A stretch of 44,052 nt of DNA. It comes from Kiritimatiellia bacterium (GTDB lineage Bacteria; Verrucomicrobiota; Kiritimatiellia; CAIQIC01; Lenti-01). The stretch lies in assembly GCA_028681135.1 (NCBI GenBank), contig JAQUJC010000023.1:1-44052 (forward strand), given 5' to 3'. Positions 1-7,193 of this stretch are shown here, in pieces. The notes beneath the pieces are model-generated. The model ran no database searches. It was not told where the DNA came from and saw only the letters and a list, made by a program, of their open reading frames with translations. How positions within the stretch are numbered: the first letter of the stretch is position 1; each line of letters starts with the position of its first letter. A program made the translations under genes and the position numbers.

Positions 1-95
1 CCGTATTCGTCGCGGAAAACGTCGTACCCCTCGGCAAGCAGGCGTTCGGCAAAGGTCTGGAAGTTTTCGATTGGGTTGTCATCGCGCATTGCCAT
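1..95 (-). CDS. partial small protein of the mobile element
   Basis: The first 31 codons of a gene that runs off the left edge. It starts MAMRDDNPIENFQTF and continues as a helical-looking, acidic segment. The ATG at 95 is chosen because GGAGG lies 7 bases upstream. The gene begins 2 bases after the stop of the 64-residue gene at 98-292, so the two are probably co-transcribed. I do not recognise the family, and the visible part is too short to assign a role. From its position it is accessory cargo of the integrated element. Confidence 0.5.
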   Translation of the reverse strand, partial: MAMRDDNPIENFQTFAERLLAEGYDVFRDEY

Positions 96-97
96 GA

Positions 98-292
98 TCA
101 ATCCTCCCCATCACAGCGCGGGCGGCGCTTCCATCTGTAAAAATGGCCCCACCAATAATCCCACGGATGGACCCGTGGGTCATGCGCCCATGCGCTGGCG
201 GGGGTGGTGTCCCCTGTCCCGGCGTGTCCCTCGGGACGGGTTGGGACGCCGTAGGCGGGGGGGGTAGGCATTCCATGCACACGGTCATTCAT
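98..292 (-). CDS. small hypothetical protein, 64 residues
   Basis: A short gene starting MNDRVHGMPTPPAYG and ending in an aromatic, basic stretch (PWDYWWGHFYRWKRRP). I recognise no family. The start is supported by a strong ribosome site: GGGGAGG lies 7 bases before the ATG. The stop lies 2 bases before the start of the next gene (95), which fits translational coupling. Three tandem copies of a 9-base unit sit just upstream of the ribosome site, with a palindrome holding a TATAAT box further up. The gene therefore seems to have its own controlled promoter. The same frame stays open upstream to about 409, but that part is built from the repeats and lacks a ribosome site. Confidence 0.5.
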   Translation of the reverse strand: MNDRVHGMPTPPAYGVPTRPEGHAGTGDTTPASAWAHDPRVHPWDYWWGHFYRWKRRPRCDGED

Positions 293-306
293 GGCCCGCC
301 CTCCCC

Positions 307-333
307 GGTTGTGCCGGTTGTGCCGGTTGTGCC
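307..333. repeat. three tandem 9-base units (GGTTGTGCC)
   Basis: GGTTGTGCC occurs three times head to tail at 307-315, 316-324 and 325-333. It occurs once more, inverted, at 399-407, and an eight-of-nine match starts at 374. Read on the minus strand, the tandem units lie directly upstream of the ribosome site of the 98-292 gene. Nine-base spacing puts successive units on nearly the same face of the helix. Repressor sites or small replication iterons are both possible. Confidence 0.7.
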
Positions 334-373
334 GTGGCGCATCCGGCCCGGCCCCGTTTGGGGTTCGGCGGTT

Positions 374-407
374 GGTTGTGCGCCGCCTTATTATAGGCGG
401 CACAACC
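374..407 (-). promoter_or_regulatory. imperfect palindrome around a -10-like box
   Basis: The arms GGTTGTGCGCCGCCT and AGGCGGCACAACC are inverted, with two extra bases in the left arm. On the minus strand the centre reads TATAAT (395 down to 390). No convincing -35 stands 16-18 bases upstream. The arms contain the same 9-base unit as the tandem repeats at 307-333. The arrangement suggests an operator over a promoter for the 98-292 gene. It could also act as a transcription stop for the RepA-like gene that ends at 440. Confidence 0.4.
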
Positions 408-439
408 ATCCGACCGACCGGCCTTGCGTGTTTCCGCCT

Positions 440-1915
440 TCATACTGCAAGCCTCGGATTCATGTACGATTGAATGACGGCGGGAAGCCCGTATTTAACC
501 GCGCCGTTTTTGGCCCCGGCCCTCGGGGTGTGTATGATCTCGCCGCGCCGCACCAGTCCATCCAGACAGGCACGGGCAAGATTTCGGGAAGCGCCGCCCT
601 CTTGAATCGTGCAAAGCAGTTCGTTGCGGCCCATCGGTTCCCGTGCCGCATCCAGCGCAACCGCCTCGAATGATTCCGCCGTGCGTTTCGAGTCCCCTTG
701 TGTGGCCCGTTTTCGGTCCCATGAAGTGAAGGGAAGCGGCATCAAGTCCGCGTCAAGGTGGAATCTGTCATCCTCCCAGCGGATGCAAAAGTCATCCAGT
801 GGCGGGAAGTTCCGGCACATGACGGAAACCACGCTTGCGCCCTCGGGGTCCTGTTTCTGTGGGGTCAGGGTCAACCGCGCATCTACATCCCGACCGGCCC
901 AGCTTGAACCGCCGCCCCTGTCTGCAATCGCCCGGTCCCCGGCGTCGCCTTTTGGGTCATGGTGAACGGCTATAACGGCGGGACCGCTTTCGGCCACCCG
1001 GTCGAATAGGTCAAGAATCCCGGCGATTCCCTCCCCGGCGTTTTCGGCCTCTCCCGGCAAGTGGAGCTTGTAGCGCGGGTCTACGATCACCAGTTCGGCC
1101 CGGTCCCGTCGCGCAATCTCTACCAGACGCGCCCGGACGGTTGCGCCCCGGCCTCGGGCATTAACGACAAACAGCCTGCCACGCAATGCGGCGCTGTCTA
1201 TGCCGTGCGCCCGGCAAGCTCGCCGGATTCGACGGTGAATCCACTTGTCCCGCAATTCCAGATTGACGAAAACAACGCGGCGGGGGTTGGGGATATGAAG
1301 CCCCAGCCAATCGCGGCCCGTTGCAACATGGACGGCGATTTCGATTGCCGCAAAGCTCTTGCGGCGCTTGCTCCCCCCGATCAACTCCACCTTATCGCCA
1401 AGCTCAAAAACCCCGTCAATGATTGGATCATGCGCGGTTGGCTCTGCTTCCAGATAGTCAGCCGCATCCGTGGAAGGTATTTGCTCCCCGCCACCCTCCA
1501 CGGCCTCACCAGCGGCTTTGAGAGCATCGGCCACGGTATCGAGCGCATCCCCCCGGTCAAGGGCTTCAGCGGCCATCCTCGCCGCCGAGTGAAGGCCCCG
1601 GCGACGTTCCGCCGTGCGGACCTGTTCGGCGTAGTAGGCCGCATGCTCTGAAGTAGGGCATGACTCTACCATTTCAGACAACGCCAGCAGGTTCTCCCCG
1701 GCGTCACCGTCCATCTGTTCGGCGACGGTCAAGGGGTCAATGATGCCGGGTTTTCTGGATCGTAGAAGTTCCATCGCGCACCATGCGGAGATGCAGACTT
1801 CATCCGTGAAGCTCCCCGACGTGATACCGGCCTGTTGGCAGACCGGGAAGGCCCGGTCATGGGCTTGGAGTAGAGCGCCCAAAAGTGCCCGCTCGGCTGG
1901 TGTGGAATCTTTCAC
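440..1915 (-). CDS. RepA-like ATPase with DnaB N-terminal-type domain
   Basis: A 491-residue protein. Residues 5-100 resemble the N-terminal helical domain of DnaB helicases (ERALLGALLQ near the start, YYAEQVR near 94-100). Residues 165-350 form a RecA-like ATPase of the RepA/AAA_25 type, with a Walker A-like GGSKRRKS (180-187), a Walker B-like ELVIVDP (about 274-280) and a conserved HHDPKGD (about 318). The C-terminal 100 residues look like a winged-helix region. Such proteins act in replication start of plasmids and phage satellites, as hexameric ATPases. The start is GTG at 1915, overlapping the stop of the preceding gene by 4 bases. It ends the five-gene run 3273-440, so it is probably made from a shared transcript. 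Helicase loader and primase-helicase are alternatives. Confidence 0.7.
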   Translation of the reverse strand: MKDSTPAERALLGALLQAHDRAFPVCQQAGITSGSFTDEVCISAWCAMELLRSRKPGIIDPLTVAEQMDGDAGENLLALSEMVESCPTSEHAAYYAEQVRTAERRRGLHSAARMAAEALDRGDALDTVADALKAAGEAVEGGGEQIPSTDAADYLEAEPTAHDPIIDGVFELGDKVELIGGSKRRKSFAAIEIAVHVATGRDWLGLHIPNPRRVVFVNLELRDKWIHRRIRRACRAHGIDSAALRGRLFVVNARGRGATVRARLVEIARRDRAELVIVDPRYKLHLPGEAENAGEGIAGILDLFDRVAESGPAVIAVHHDPKGDAGDRAIADRGGGSSWAGRDVDARLTLTPQKQDPEGASVVSVMCRNFPPLDDFCIRWEDDRFHLDADLMPLPFTSWDRKRATQGDSKRTAESFEAVALDAAREPMGRNELLCTIQEGGASRNLARACLDGLVRRGEIIHTPRAGAKNGAVKYGLPAVIQSYMNPRLAV

Positions 1916-2112
1916 GATTGCACCCCATCGCGCAGGATGTTTTTAAGCGCCTTGTCCACAAGGTCGCCGATGCGAACAGGCCGCCACGGTTCGGCATACG
2001 GGCTTGCGCCCTTGGAGCGTGTGGGGTAGGGTCTGCGTTGTGAGACAGTTCCGTTTCCGTCGCCGCCCCTGCCTGCAAGCCGGGCGGCTTTTTCTTCGAT
2101 GGACTGCTTCAT
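1912..2112 (-). CDS. small hypothetical protein, 66 residues
   Basis: A 66-residue basic protein (MKQSIEEKAARLAGRGG... ending in RIGDLVDKALKNILRDGVQS). The C-terminal 20 residues could form an amphipathic helix. It is locked into the operon by 4-base overlaps on both sides: its ATG overlaps the stop of the ParB-like gene (2109-2112) and its stop overlaps the GTG of the ATPase gene. I recognise no family. Its position between a ParB-like protein and a RepA-like ATPase suggests a replication or partition accessory role, by inference only. Confidence 0.6.
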   Translation of the reverse strand: MKQSIEEKAARLAGRGGDGNGTVSQRRPYPTRSKGASPYAEPWRPVRIGDLVDKALKNILRDGVQS

Positions 2113-2831
2113 CGGGAAGCCCTCCGCAATTCCTTTTTACAATAGGCAATCACCCTGTTCAGGGCTTCGGTTCTGTACTTATCTTTCGGCTTAATGCCAG
2201 ACAGGAGATAAACCGCCTTCTCTGCGATGGATTTCGCCGTCAGCTTGAACCGATCATCATCGCCTGGATGAGCGTGTGACTCGTTGCCTGGTTCATCCGC
2301 TTCATCGTCTGCACCATCTCCATCAAGTACCGGATTGAGGGTTGCGCTTGTGATACGGGTTGCCGGGTACTGTTTCCCATCTGCACCCGTTCGGGATTTC
2401 AGTTGGTCAACTTGTCCAACTGTTTCTAATGCCTTCCGCTCATCGCCCACCGTGACGTGACTGCATCCGATTTGCTTGGCAATTTCGCGGTTGCTCCTGT
2501 TGGGAAACTCGCGGACGGCAAGGGAGATTGCCTGCCTCACGTCCGCTCGGCTCATTCGCAGACCATGCGCCTGGTTCGCGCCCAGCGCATACCACAGGGC
2601 ATCTGATCGAGTACCTGGGCGGATGTTCGCCGGTATCTCCGTGAATTGATTTCGAGTCGCGGCCATGACACGGTGGTATCCATCCGCCAGGTGGTACTCT
2701 GTCCCATCGGTGAAGACTTCCACAGGTGGGAAGACGACGCCATCGGTCATGGCTTCGGCGTACTGCTCTACAACCTCGGGGTTGATAGACTCGCGCACCT
2801 GGGCATCCAGTTTGATCTTGGAGATGTACAT
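2109..2831 (-). CDS. ParB/Spo0J-like DNA-binding protein of the element
   Basis: A 240-residue protein with a ParB N-terminal (ParB/Srx fold) domain in residues 1-95, including the typical LADGYHRVMAA segment. An HTH follows around residues 100-140 (SNREIAKQIGCSHVTVGDERK), then an acidic linker and a basic C-terminus. Family members bind DNA and, in true ParB, CTP. Mobile-element versions often act as regulators. The same frame opens at a TTG two codons earlier (2837), but GGAGG abuts that TTG directly and stands 6 bases from the ATG at 2831, so I take 2831. No ParA partner is visible nearby, which argues for regulation or replication control over classical partition. Confidence 0.75.
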   Translation of the reverse strand: MYISKIKLDAQVRESINPEVVEQYAEAMTDGVVFPPVEVFTDGTEYHLADGYHRVMAATRNQFTEIPANIRPGTRSDALWYALGANQAHGLRMSRADVRQAISLAVREFPNRSNREIAKQIGCSHVTVGDERKALETVGQVDQLKSRTGADGKQYPATRITSATLNPVLDGDGADDEADEPGNESHAHPGDDDRFKLTAKSIAEKAVYLLSGIKPKDKYRTEALNRVIAYCKKELRRASR

Positions 2832-2833
2832 GC

Positions 2834-3097
2834 TCAACCTCCGTTCTTCAGACGTTGGACTTCGGACCAGCGCCAGCGGATTGACCGCTTGCTACGGCGT
2901 ATGGCTTGAATCTTCCCGGCCCGCTCGTACCTGAACAGGGTCAGGGGGCAGCATTCCAATTCCGTGGCCGCTGTTTTTGTGGGGACCAGCTTTTCAGCGG
3001 CGGGGGCATCGGTTGCGAACACCTGCCGACGCTCTTCTTCCGTTGCGTTCGCGGCTCGCAGGGCAAGCTCGATTGCGCTTCGCAGTTCGGCTCTCAT
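2834..3097 (-). CDS. helix-turn-helix DNA-binding protein
   Basis: An 87-residue protein. Its second half (VPTKTAATELECCPLTLFRYERAGKIQAIRRSKRSIRWRW) matches the pattern of MerR/excisionase-type winged helices: a recognition helix, the ERAGKI turn, and a strand that reads the site. Such proteins in integrated elements act as excisionases or repressors. The ATG at 3097 has GGAGG 9 bases upstream and overlaps the preceding stop by 4 bases. It stops 2 bases before the ParB-like start. The N-terminal 35 residues look helical and have no clear match. Confidence 0.65.
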   Translation of the reverse strand: MRAELRSAIELALRAANATEEERRQVFATDAPAAEKLVPTKTAATELECCPLTLFRYERAGKIQAIRRSKRSIRWRWSEVQRLKNGG

Positions 3098-3273
3098 TTC
3101 CCAGCCCTCCGACGTAAGGACGCAATGACCGCGCCCGGATCGTATAAGACCAGCTTGCGCGATAGGCGCAAAACAGGGACCTTCATGCGCCGTAGGGTTC
3201 TGGTTGATACTCCGATTTTTTCCGCCATTTGTGGCTGGTGAAGCAGGACGGGCTCGTTTTTTTCTTCTGTCAT
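3094..3273 (-). CDS. small HTH (excisionase-like) protein, 59 residues
   Basis: A 59-residue protein (MTEEKNEPVLLHQPQMAEK...) with a compact HTH: QMAEKIGVSTRTLRRM, then VPVLRLSRKLVLYDPGAVIASL. This is the layout of AlpA/Xis-type DNA-binding proteins. I use the ATG at 3273, which follows a purine-rich GAGAGAG about 9 bases upstream. The frame stays open upstream to 3366, but that part lacks a ribosome site. It heads the five-gene operon 3273-440. A GGCACAA sequence like the 9-base unit at 307-407 lies just upstream, so the same regulator may control it. Confidence 0.6.
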   Translation of the reverse strand: MTEEKNEPVLLHQPQMAEKIGVSTRTLRRMKVPVLRLSRKLVLYDPGAVIASLRRRAGK

Positions 3274-3432
3274 GGCTCGGCTCTCTCTATTGTGCCGCGC
3301 ACCAAAAAAATCAGCGCACAGCGGTTTCGTTTTCCGCCATGCGCCGATCAACCGAGTTGTCGCCATGTCCTGACCTGTCGCCGTTGAAGCCCGAAAGCCT
3401 GCCAGCCGGTCAGCTTCTAAAATGTCACTTCA

Positions 3433-3678
3433 TCATCTGGATGTGATCGTGGCCCTCATGCTTCTGATCTCTGCCGATCCACGGCCCACAAACTTGACTT
3501 GATCGCCGTGAATCCGCGCCGCCATGTCACGGTGCAGCCGCATGAGCAAATCCGCATCCTGCTTGTTCTCCCGGCAAGCTCGCCGGAATGCCGTCTCACA
3601 GGACTTTTCACACGCGGCGAAACCCTTTTTCAGCCGCTCCGCCGTGTTCTGTTTTTCGCATTGGATGCACTTGAACAT
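3433..3678 (-). CDS. small Cys-containing protein, possible zinc knuckle
   Basis: An 81-residue protein (MFKCIQCEKQN...) with a CxxC near the start and a CEKSC pair about 20 residues later, which could bind a metal ion. The middle is strongly helical and charged (ETAFRRACRENKQDADLLMRLHRDM). I recognise no family. The start is uncertain: an in-frame ATG at 3744 would give 103 residues, and neither has a clear ribosome site. A promoter-like pair just upstream would start the RNA almost at the 3678 ATG, which favours the short form and a near-leaderless message. It lies between the integrase and the regulatory operon. Confidence 0.5.
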   Translation of the reverse strand: MFKCIQCEKQNTAERLKKGFAACEKSCETAFRRACRENKQDADLLMRLHRDMAARIHGDQVKFVGRGSAEIRSMRATITSR

Positions 3679-3679
3679 G

Positions 3680-3713
3680 ACCGCACTATATGCGGTGGGA
3701 ATCGGCCCCGCAA
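3680..3713 (-). promoter_or_regulatory. possible promoter with palindromic operator
   Basis: Read on the minus strand, TTGCGG (3713-3708) is followed after 17 bases by TATAGT (3690-3685). The second box sits inside a 6-base inverted repeat, ACCGCA...TGCGGT (3680-3696). The predicted RNA start is at about the ATG of the Cys-containing gene. The -35 match is weak (TTG only), so this is tentative. Confidence 0.35.
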
Positions 3714-3778
3714 GACAGTTGGGGACATTCTGCGTCTCTGGCATTAGATGGGGATTCGATGCGGACAGCCGGTGTTTT

Positions 3779-5053
3779 TTACGCTGTGGGTATCGCCAGC
3801 AGTTCCGCTCGTAGCGCCTTAAGGCTCTTTGCATTCTTTACGACCTCGACCGCCCATCCGGGCAGGGGTTCCCGTTCCGGCTCCACAATCTCGGCTTCAA
3901 CCAGGACAGGGATTGAATCGGCGGCCTGTAGTACCATGCGGTCGGTTGGGTGCAGATAGCGCATGGTCATCTGTGCGTTGCCATGCCCCACCAGCTTGGT
4001 CATGGTGGCCTGTGGCGTACCAGCGTCGGCGTTCAAGGAAACATAGGTATGCCGGAAGGAATGAAAGCCCTTCAAGACAACAGCACGTTTCCCGGTCCCC
4101 TGCCCCGTCCCTGGTTTCACCGTCTGGATGCCGCACGCTTCAAGATGCGCTTGGATTCGATTCGACACGTCCGCCGATTTGCCTCCTGTGTATTCGGCGG
4201 CCAGTCCGGGCATGACGTAGGGTCCCCGCCTTGGAAGGGTGGAGAGATGGGCGGCCAGTTCAACTGGGATACCGATCTTGATCTTTGCCTTTTCTCCAAG
4301 GTGGGCGGTTTTGTTCGGGATCAACTCGATGATACGACGCATCACGTCGGTACTCCCCCACCGTAGAGAGCAAGCATCCGCCAGGCGCAAGCCCGTTCCG
4401 GCTCCGACGAAAAACAGCGTTTTCAATTCGCCTTCAGCGTTTGCGATAATCCGGCGCATCTCTTCGGCGGTGAAAGTCTCGCGGGAATGCTGGATCGCCT
4501 TTTGCGTTTTGAGGTTCTGGAAAGGGTTTTCCGCCACGGCCCCGATGCCACCCATGCAACGGAAAAACATTCGGAGGAAAATCTTGTATTGGTTCACCCT
4601 GCCGACGGCGTATCCCCTGGCCTTCAAGTGTTCGATGAACCTCTTTGCGTGGATCTCCTTCACTTGCGCCAGCGTCTTGACCGTGGGCGCGTCTTCCCGC
4701 AACCATGAGGCAAAGGCGTTCCATTGACCGATGTACTGCTTCAGGGTGGCCGGTCCAGGGTTCGGCCTGGTCTCGGTGTCCATGTCCTCAAACGTCTTCC
4801 AGGCGGCGGCAATCGCTACAGGTCCCCCGGTGGCCGCCTCGTTCCTGGCCGCTTTGATTCGACGTGCAAGGACTGCCAGGCGGTCAGCTTCACTCCCGGC
4901 CCGTTGCGGTTGAAGTATCTCATCGGCCTTACGCCTGGCCTCGGCTTCGGTCTTCGTTCCCAGCGTTCGGCGGAATCGCTTCCCGTCAACGTCATACTGC
5001 AACCAATAGGTTCCGCCGCGCCGGTAAAGGTGTCCTGTTCCTGCCGTCTTCAT
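3779..5053 (-). CDS. int: tyrosine recombinase / integrase
   Basis: A 424-residue site-specific recombinase that would insert and excise the element. The N-terminal region (residues 1-60) has the beta-stranded DUF4102/arm-binding look (GHLYRRGGTYWLQYDVDGKRF). A SAM-like core-binding domain follows around residues 90-190. The catalytic domain has the Arg in GTGLRLADA, the box HSFRHT, the His in VGHGN and the nucleophile Tyr in TMRYLHP, so it looks intact. I use the ATG at 5053 because AGGAG lies 8 bases upstream. The frame opens 15 codons earlier at a TTG. It stands directly beside the split tRNA gene at 5174-5217, the usual position for the integrase of a tRNA-targeting element. Confidence 0.92.
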   Translation of the reverse strand: MKTAGTGHLYRRGGTYWLQYDVDGKRFRRTLGTKTEAEARRKADEILQPQRAGSEADRLAVLARRIKAARNEAATGGPVAIAAAWKTFEDMDTETRPNPGPATLKQYIGQWNAFASWLREDAPTVKTLAQVKEIHAKRFIEHLKARGYAVGRVNQYKIFLRMFFRCMGGIGAVAENPFQNLKTQKAIQHSRETFTAEEMRRIIANAEGELKTLFFVGAGTGLRLADACSLRWGSTDVMRRIIELIPNKTAHLGEKAKIKIGIPVELAAHLSTLPRRGPYVMPGLAAEYTGGKSADVSNRIQAHLEACGIQTVKPGTGQGTGKRAVVLKGFHSFRHTYVSLNADAGTPQATMTKLVGHGNAQMTMRYLHPTDRMVLQAADSIPVLVEAEIVEPEREPLPGWAVEVVKNAKSLKALRAELLAIPTA

Positions 5054-5102
5054 GGTGTGCGCTCCTGTTCGCTTGTGTGTTTTACTGACCGTCTTCAATC
5101 GT

Positions 5103-5126
5103 CATAAAGCACACATAAAGCGCACA
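5103..5126. repeat. direct repeats beside the integrase (possible arm sites)
   Basis: CATAAAGCACA (5103-5113) is followed at once by CATAAAGCGCACA (5114-5126). The two copies are one helical turn apart. They lie between the integrase start and the attachment junction, where integrase arm-type sites are normally found. The function is inferred from position only. Confidence 0.45.
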
Positions 5127-5173
5127 GTCAACAGCAGATTTCGCGCAATATAAGGGGTTTTTGCAAATATCAG

Positions 5174-5217
5174 GGAGATTATGAGTCTCCTGCTCTGACC
5201 AACTGAGCTAAGGGCCC
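5174..5217 (-). tRNA. 5' half of a tRNA with anticodon CAU, cut at the element junction
   Basis: On the minus strand, 5217-5174 reads as acceptor 5' strand GGGCCCT, TA, D-arm GCTC...GAGC, then an anticodon stem GGAGA, loop CTCATAA and stem TCTCC. U33 and the CAU anticodon are in place. It looks like tRNA-Ile2 (CAU, lysidine type) or elongator tRNA-Met. The gene ends with the anticodon stem: no variable loop, T-arm or acceptor 3' strand follows, and the sequence continues into the integrase region. This is the host/element boundary, with the crossover in or near the anticodon stem-loop. The missing 3' half should be at the other end of the element, outside the window. Confidence 0.8.
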
Positions 5218-5312
5218 TTTTTCTGTGCGTATAGTGCCGTTCTATCGCCGCAAACTCAAGTCTTTCCAGCAGGGCCCGGGCGGCTATTCTGCCCAGGGGG
5301 GCGATTCCGCTC

Positions 5313-5340
5313 TTGACGACAGGTGCCAAACTCCTATGAT
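5313..5340 (+). promoter_or_regulatory. promoter of the rplS operon
   Basis: TTGACG (5313-5318) and TATGAT (5335-5340) are separated by 16 bases. Each matches the sigma-70 consensus at five of six positions. RNA would start near 5347, about 28 bases before the rplS ATG. Confidence 0.7.
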
Positions 5341-5374
5341 GCCCGCCTGTTTATTAACAGAGATAGGTATGCCC

Positions 5375-5722
5375 ATGAAAACTGCCCTTTTAGAAAAAGT
5401 TGAACAGAGCCAGCTCAAAGAAACGGCTCCGGAATTTGATGTCGGTGACTCGGTGCGCGTGCACGTAAAGATCAAGGAAGGCGAAAAAGAGCGCGTCCAG
5501 GTCTATGCCGGCACGGTCATTGCGCGTGATGGGGGGGGGGCCAACGAAACCTTCACCGTGCGACGCATTTCCTATGGTGAAGGCGTTGAGCGCGTTTTCC
5601 CCGTCCATTCCCCCTACGTGGTCAAGGTCGATGTGGACCGCCGCGGCAAAACACGCCGGGCTAAGCTCTACTATCTGCGCACCCGCACCAGCAAGCAAAG
5701 CCGCCTGAAAGAGCGCGTCTGA
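5375..5722 (+). CDS. rplS: 50S ribosomal protein L19
   Basis: A 115-residue protein, the normal length for bL19, which sits at the 30S-50S interface of the ribosome. Family features are clear: [28 protein letters not shown], then [28 protein letters not shown], and a basic C-terminus. The conserved glycines are encoded by a run of ten G (5531-5540). The ATG at 5375 has AGG 7 bases upstream. An ATG two codons earlier (5369) is too close to that site. It heads rplS-rnhB-yraN, an order common in bacteria. The usual upstream genes (rpsP, rimM, trmD) are absent, and a tRNA remnant stands there in the opposite direction. Confidence 0.96.
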   Translation: MKTALLEKVEQSQLKETAPEFDVGDSVRVHVKIKEGEKERVQVYAGTVIARDGGGANETFTVRRISYGEGVERVFPVHSPYVVKVDVDRRGKTRRAKLYYLRTRTSKQSRLKERV

Positions 5723-5740
5723 TTCGGAGGGTCTTCCGCC

Positions 5741-6376
5741 TTGCTCCAGTTCGAGCAGGAGGCCTGGGCGCAGGGCGCACGGCGACTGAGCGGCGTGGAC
5801 GAGGCCGGTCGCGGCCCGCTGGCCGGACCCGTTGTGGCGGCCGCGGTGGTCGTTGCACGCACTTTTCTTGAAACCGAAGCCACTCGCTCCCTTCAGAGGT
5901 TAACCGATTCCAAGCAACTCTCGGCAAAACGCCGGGAGTTGTTTTATGATCTGCTGATGTCCAGCCCCGACGTTGAAGTGGGCATCGGCAGCGCGTCGGT
6001 TGCAGAAATCGACGCGCTGAATATCCTGCGCGCCACCCACCTGGCCATGCGCCGCGCCATCGAGCATCTGACACCCCTCCCCGACCTGGCCCTGGTGGAT
6101 GGGCGGCCGGTGCAGGGGCTGCCCGTGCCGCATCGCGCCATTGTCGGGGGCGATGGGGTCAGCCTGTCGATTGCCGCCGCGAGTGTACTGGCCAAGGTAA
6201 CCCGCGACCGCTTGCTGGTCGAACTGGCCGCGCAGTACCCCGCCTATGGATTCGACCGCCACAAGGGCTATGGCACCCGCGCTCACCTCGAAGCTCTGCA
6301 GCGCCACGGCCCCTGCCCCGTTCATCGGCGATCGTTTGCACCGGTCGCTCAACGTGTCCTGGAGTTTGACTCATGA
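5741..6376 (+). CDS. rnhB: ribonuclease HII
   Basis: A 211-residue enzyme that cuts the RNA strand of RNA-DNA hybrids and removes single ribonucleotides from DNA. The N-terminal [20 protein letters not shown] carries the catalytic Asp-Glu pair. The [11 protein letters not shown] motif and [11 protein letters not shown] near the C-terminus are typical. The likely start is a TTG at 5741 with GGAGG 10 bases upstream, 18 bases after the rplS stop. The stop overlaps the yraN ATG by 4 bases, so translation is probably coupled. Confidence 0.95.
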   Translation: MLQFEQEAWAQGARRLSGVDEAGRGPLAGPVVAAAVVVARTFLETEATRSLQRLTDSKQLSAKRRELFYDLLMSSPDVEVGIGSASVAEIDALNILRATHLAMRRAIEHLTPLPDLALVDGRPVQGLPVPHRAIVGGDGVSLSIAAASVLAKVTRDRLLVELAAQYPAYGFDRHKGYGTRAHLEALQRHGPCPVHRRSFAPVAQRVLEFDS

Positions 6377-6813
6377 ACTGGCCCTGGCCCCTAACGCTGT
6401 TGCGCAAATCCGCCAAAAGGCAGCCAGCCTCGCAACGGACAGGGGCGTGGGGGGAAGCGCTTGCGGCGCGGCTGCTGCGGCGCAAGGGCTACCGCATTCT
6501 GGGCCGCAATGTTCGCTTCGGTTCGCGCTGCGAGCTGGACCTGGTGGCGCGGTCGCCCGCACCTGAAACCCTCGTATTTGTAGAAGTCAAAACCCGCCGC
6601 AGCGACACCTTTGGCCGCCCCATGGTGGCCGTGGACCGCGCCAAGCGCCGCGCCCTTGGGCGCGCCGCCCACCGCTATCTGCGCCATCTCAAAGTGCGGC
6701 CGTCACACATCCGCTTCGATGTCGTGGAAGTCATCGGCCTGCCGACAGGCGACCCGCCCGTCATCCGTCACATTGAAAATGCATTTTCACCCGGGCCAGG
6801 TTATCGTGTTTAG
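6373..6813 (+). CDS. yraN: UPF0102 (YraN) family protein
   Basis: A 146-residue protein with the endonuclease-like fold of the UPF0102 family. The core [23 protein letters not shown], the acidic residue in CELDLVA, and the FVEVKTRRS motif match the restriction-enzyme-like active site (E, D, ExK). The cellular role is not settled in this family. Its place behind rnhB is typical. Translation is coupled to rnhB through the ATGA overlap. Confidence 0.92.
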   Translation: MNWPWPLTLLRKSAKRQPASQRTGAWGEALAARLLRRKGYRILGRNVRFGSRCELDLVARSPAPETLVFVEVKTRRSDTFGRPMVAVDRAKRRALGRAAHRYLRHLKVRPSHIRFDVVEVIGLPTGDPPVIRHIENAFSPGPGYRV

Positions 6814-7193
6814 GAGCCATTCCCCACATCCCGTAACCGCTGAACAACGTCCTATCCAGGTCGGGACGGGATCCCTCCACAGCGGGCAGACTGCCCCGGC
6901 TCCATTCCAATCGTTTTGGGAGCCCCCGACGGCCTGTGCGCCTGTGCGCGGAACCTCGTCGGGGGATGAGAGGGACTGCGATAGTAGTGGACATGAATGA
7001 GCAGAGGGTTCTGAAAAAGGAGTCAGCCGTTAGAAGCCAGAGAGCCAAAATGAATAGCTACGGATTTCGCGGATGATTTTTTCGACCAACAACCCACGAT
7101 CAGTTACAGTGAGATGGATGCAGATATTCCACGGAGTCCATCCTGAATCCTGAATTCCAGCAACATGACCGTTTACAAAAGGTTGGTAGCCTC
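6814..7193. other. 380-base spacer with a strong hairpin
   Basis: No supported gene. The main structure is a perfect 9-base inverted repeat, CCCCCGACG (6923-6931) and CGTCGGGGG (6957-6965), with a 25-base loop that itself repeats CCTGTGCG. It lies 110 bases after yraN and lacks a T-run, so a simple terminator role is uncertain. The rest is lower in GC and I see nothing else in it. Confidence 0.5.

Noticed and set aside
307-407. Possible CRISPR-like array
   Set aside because: Units are 9 bases with no spacers, and no cas genes are near.
5225-5374. 50-codon N-terminal extension of rplS
   Set aside because: It would cover the promoter, and L19 proteins begin at the 5375 start with normal length.
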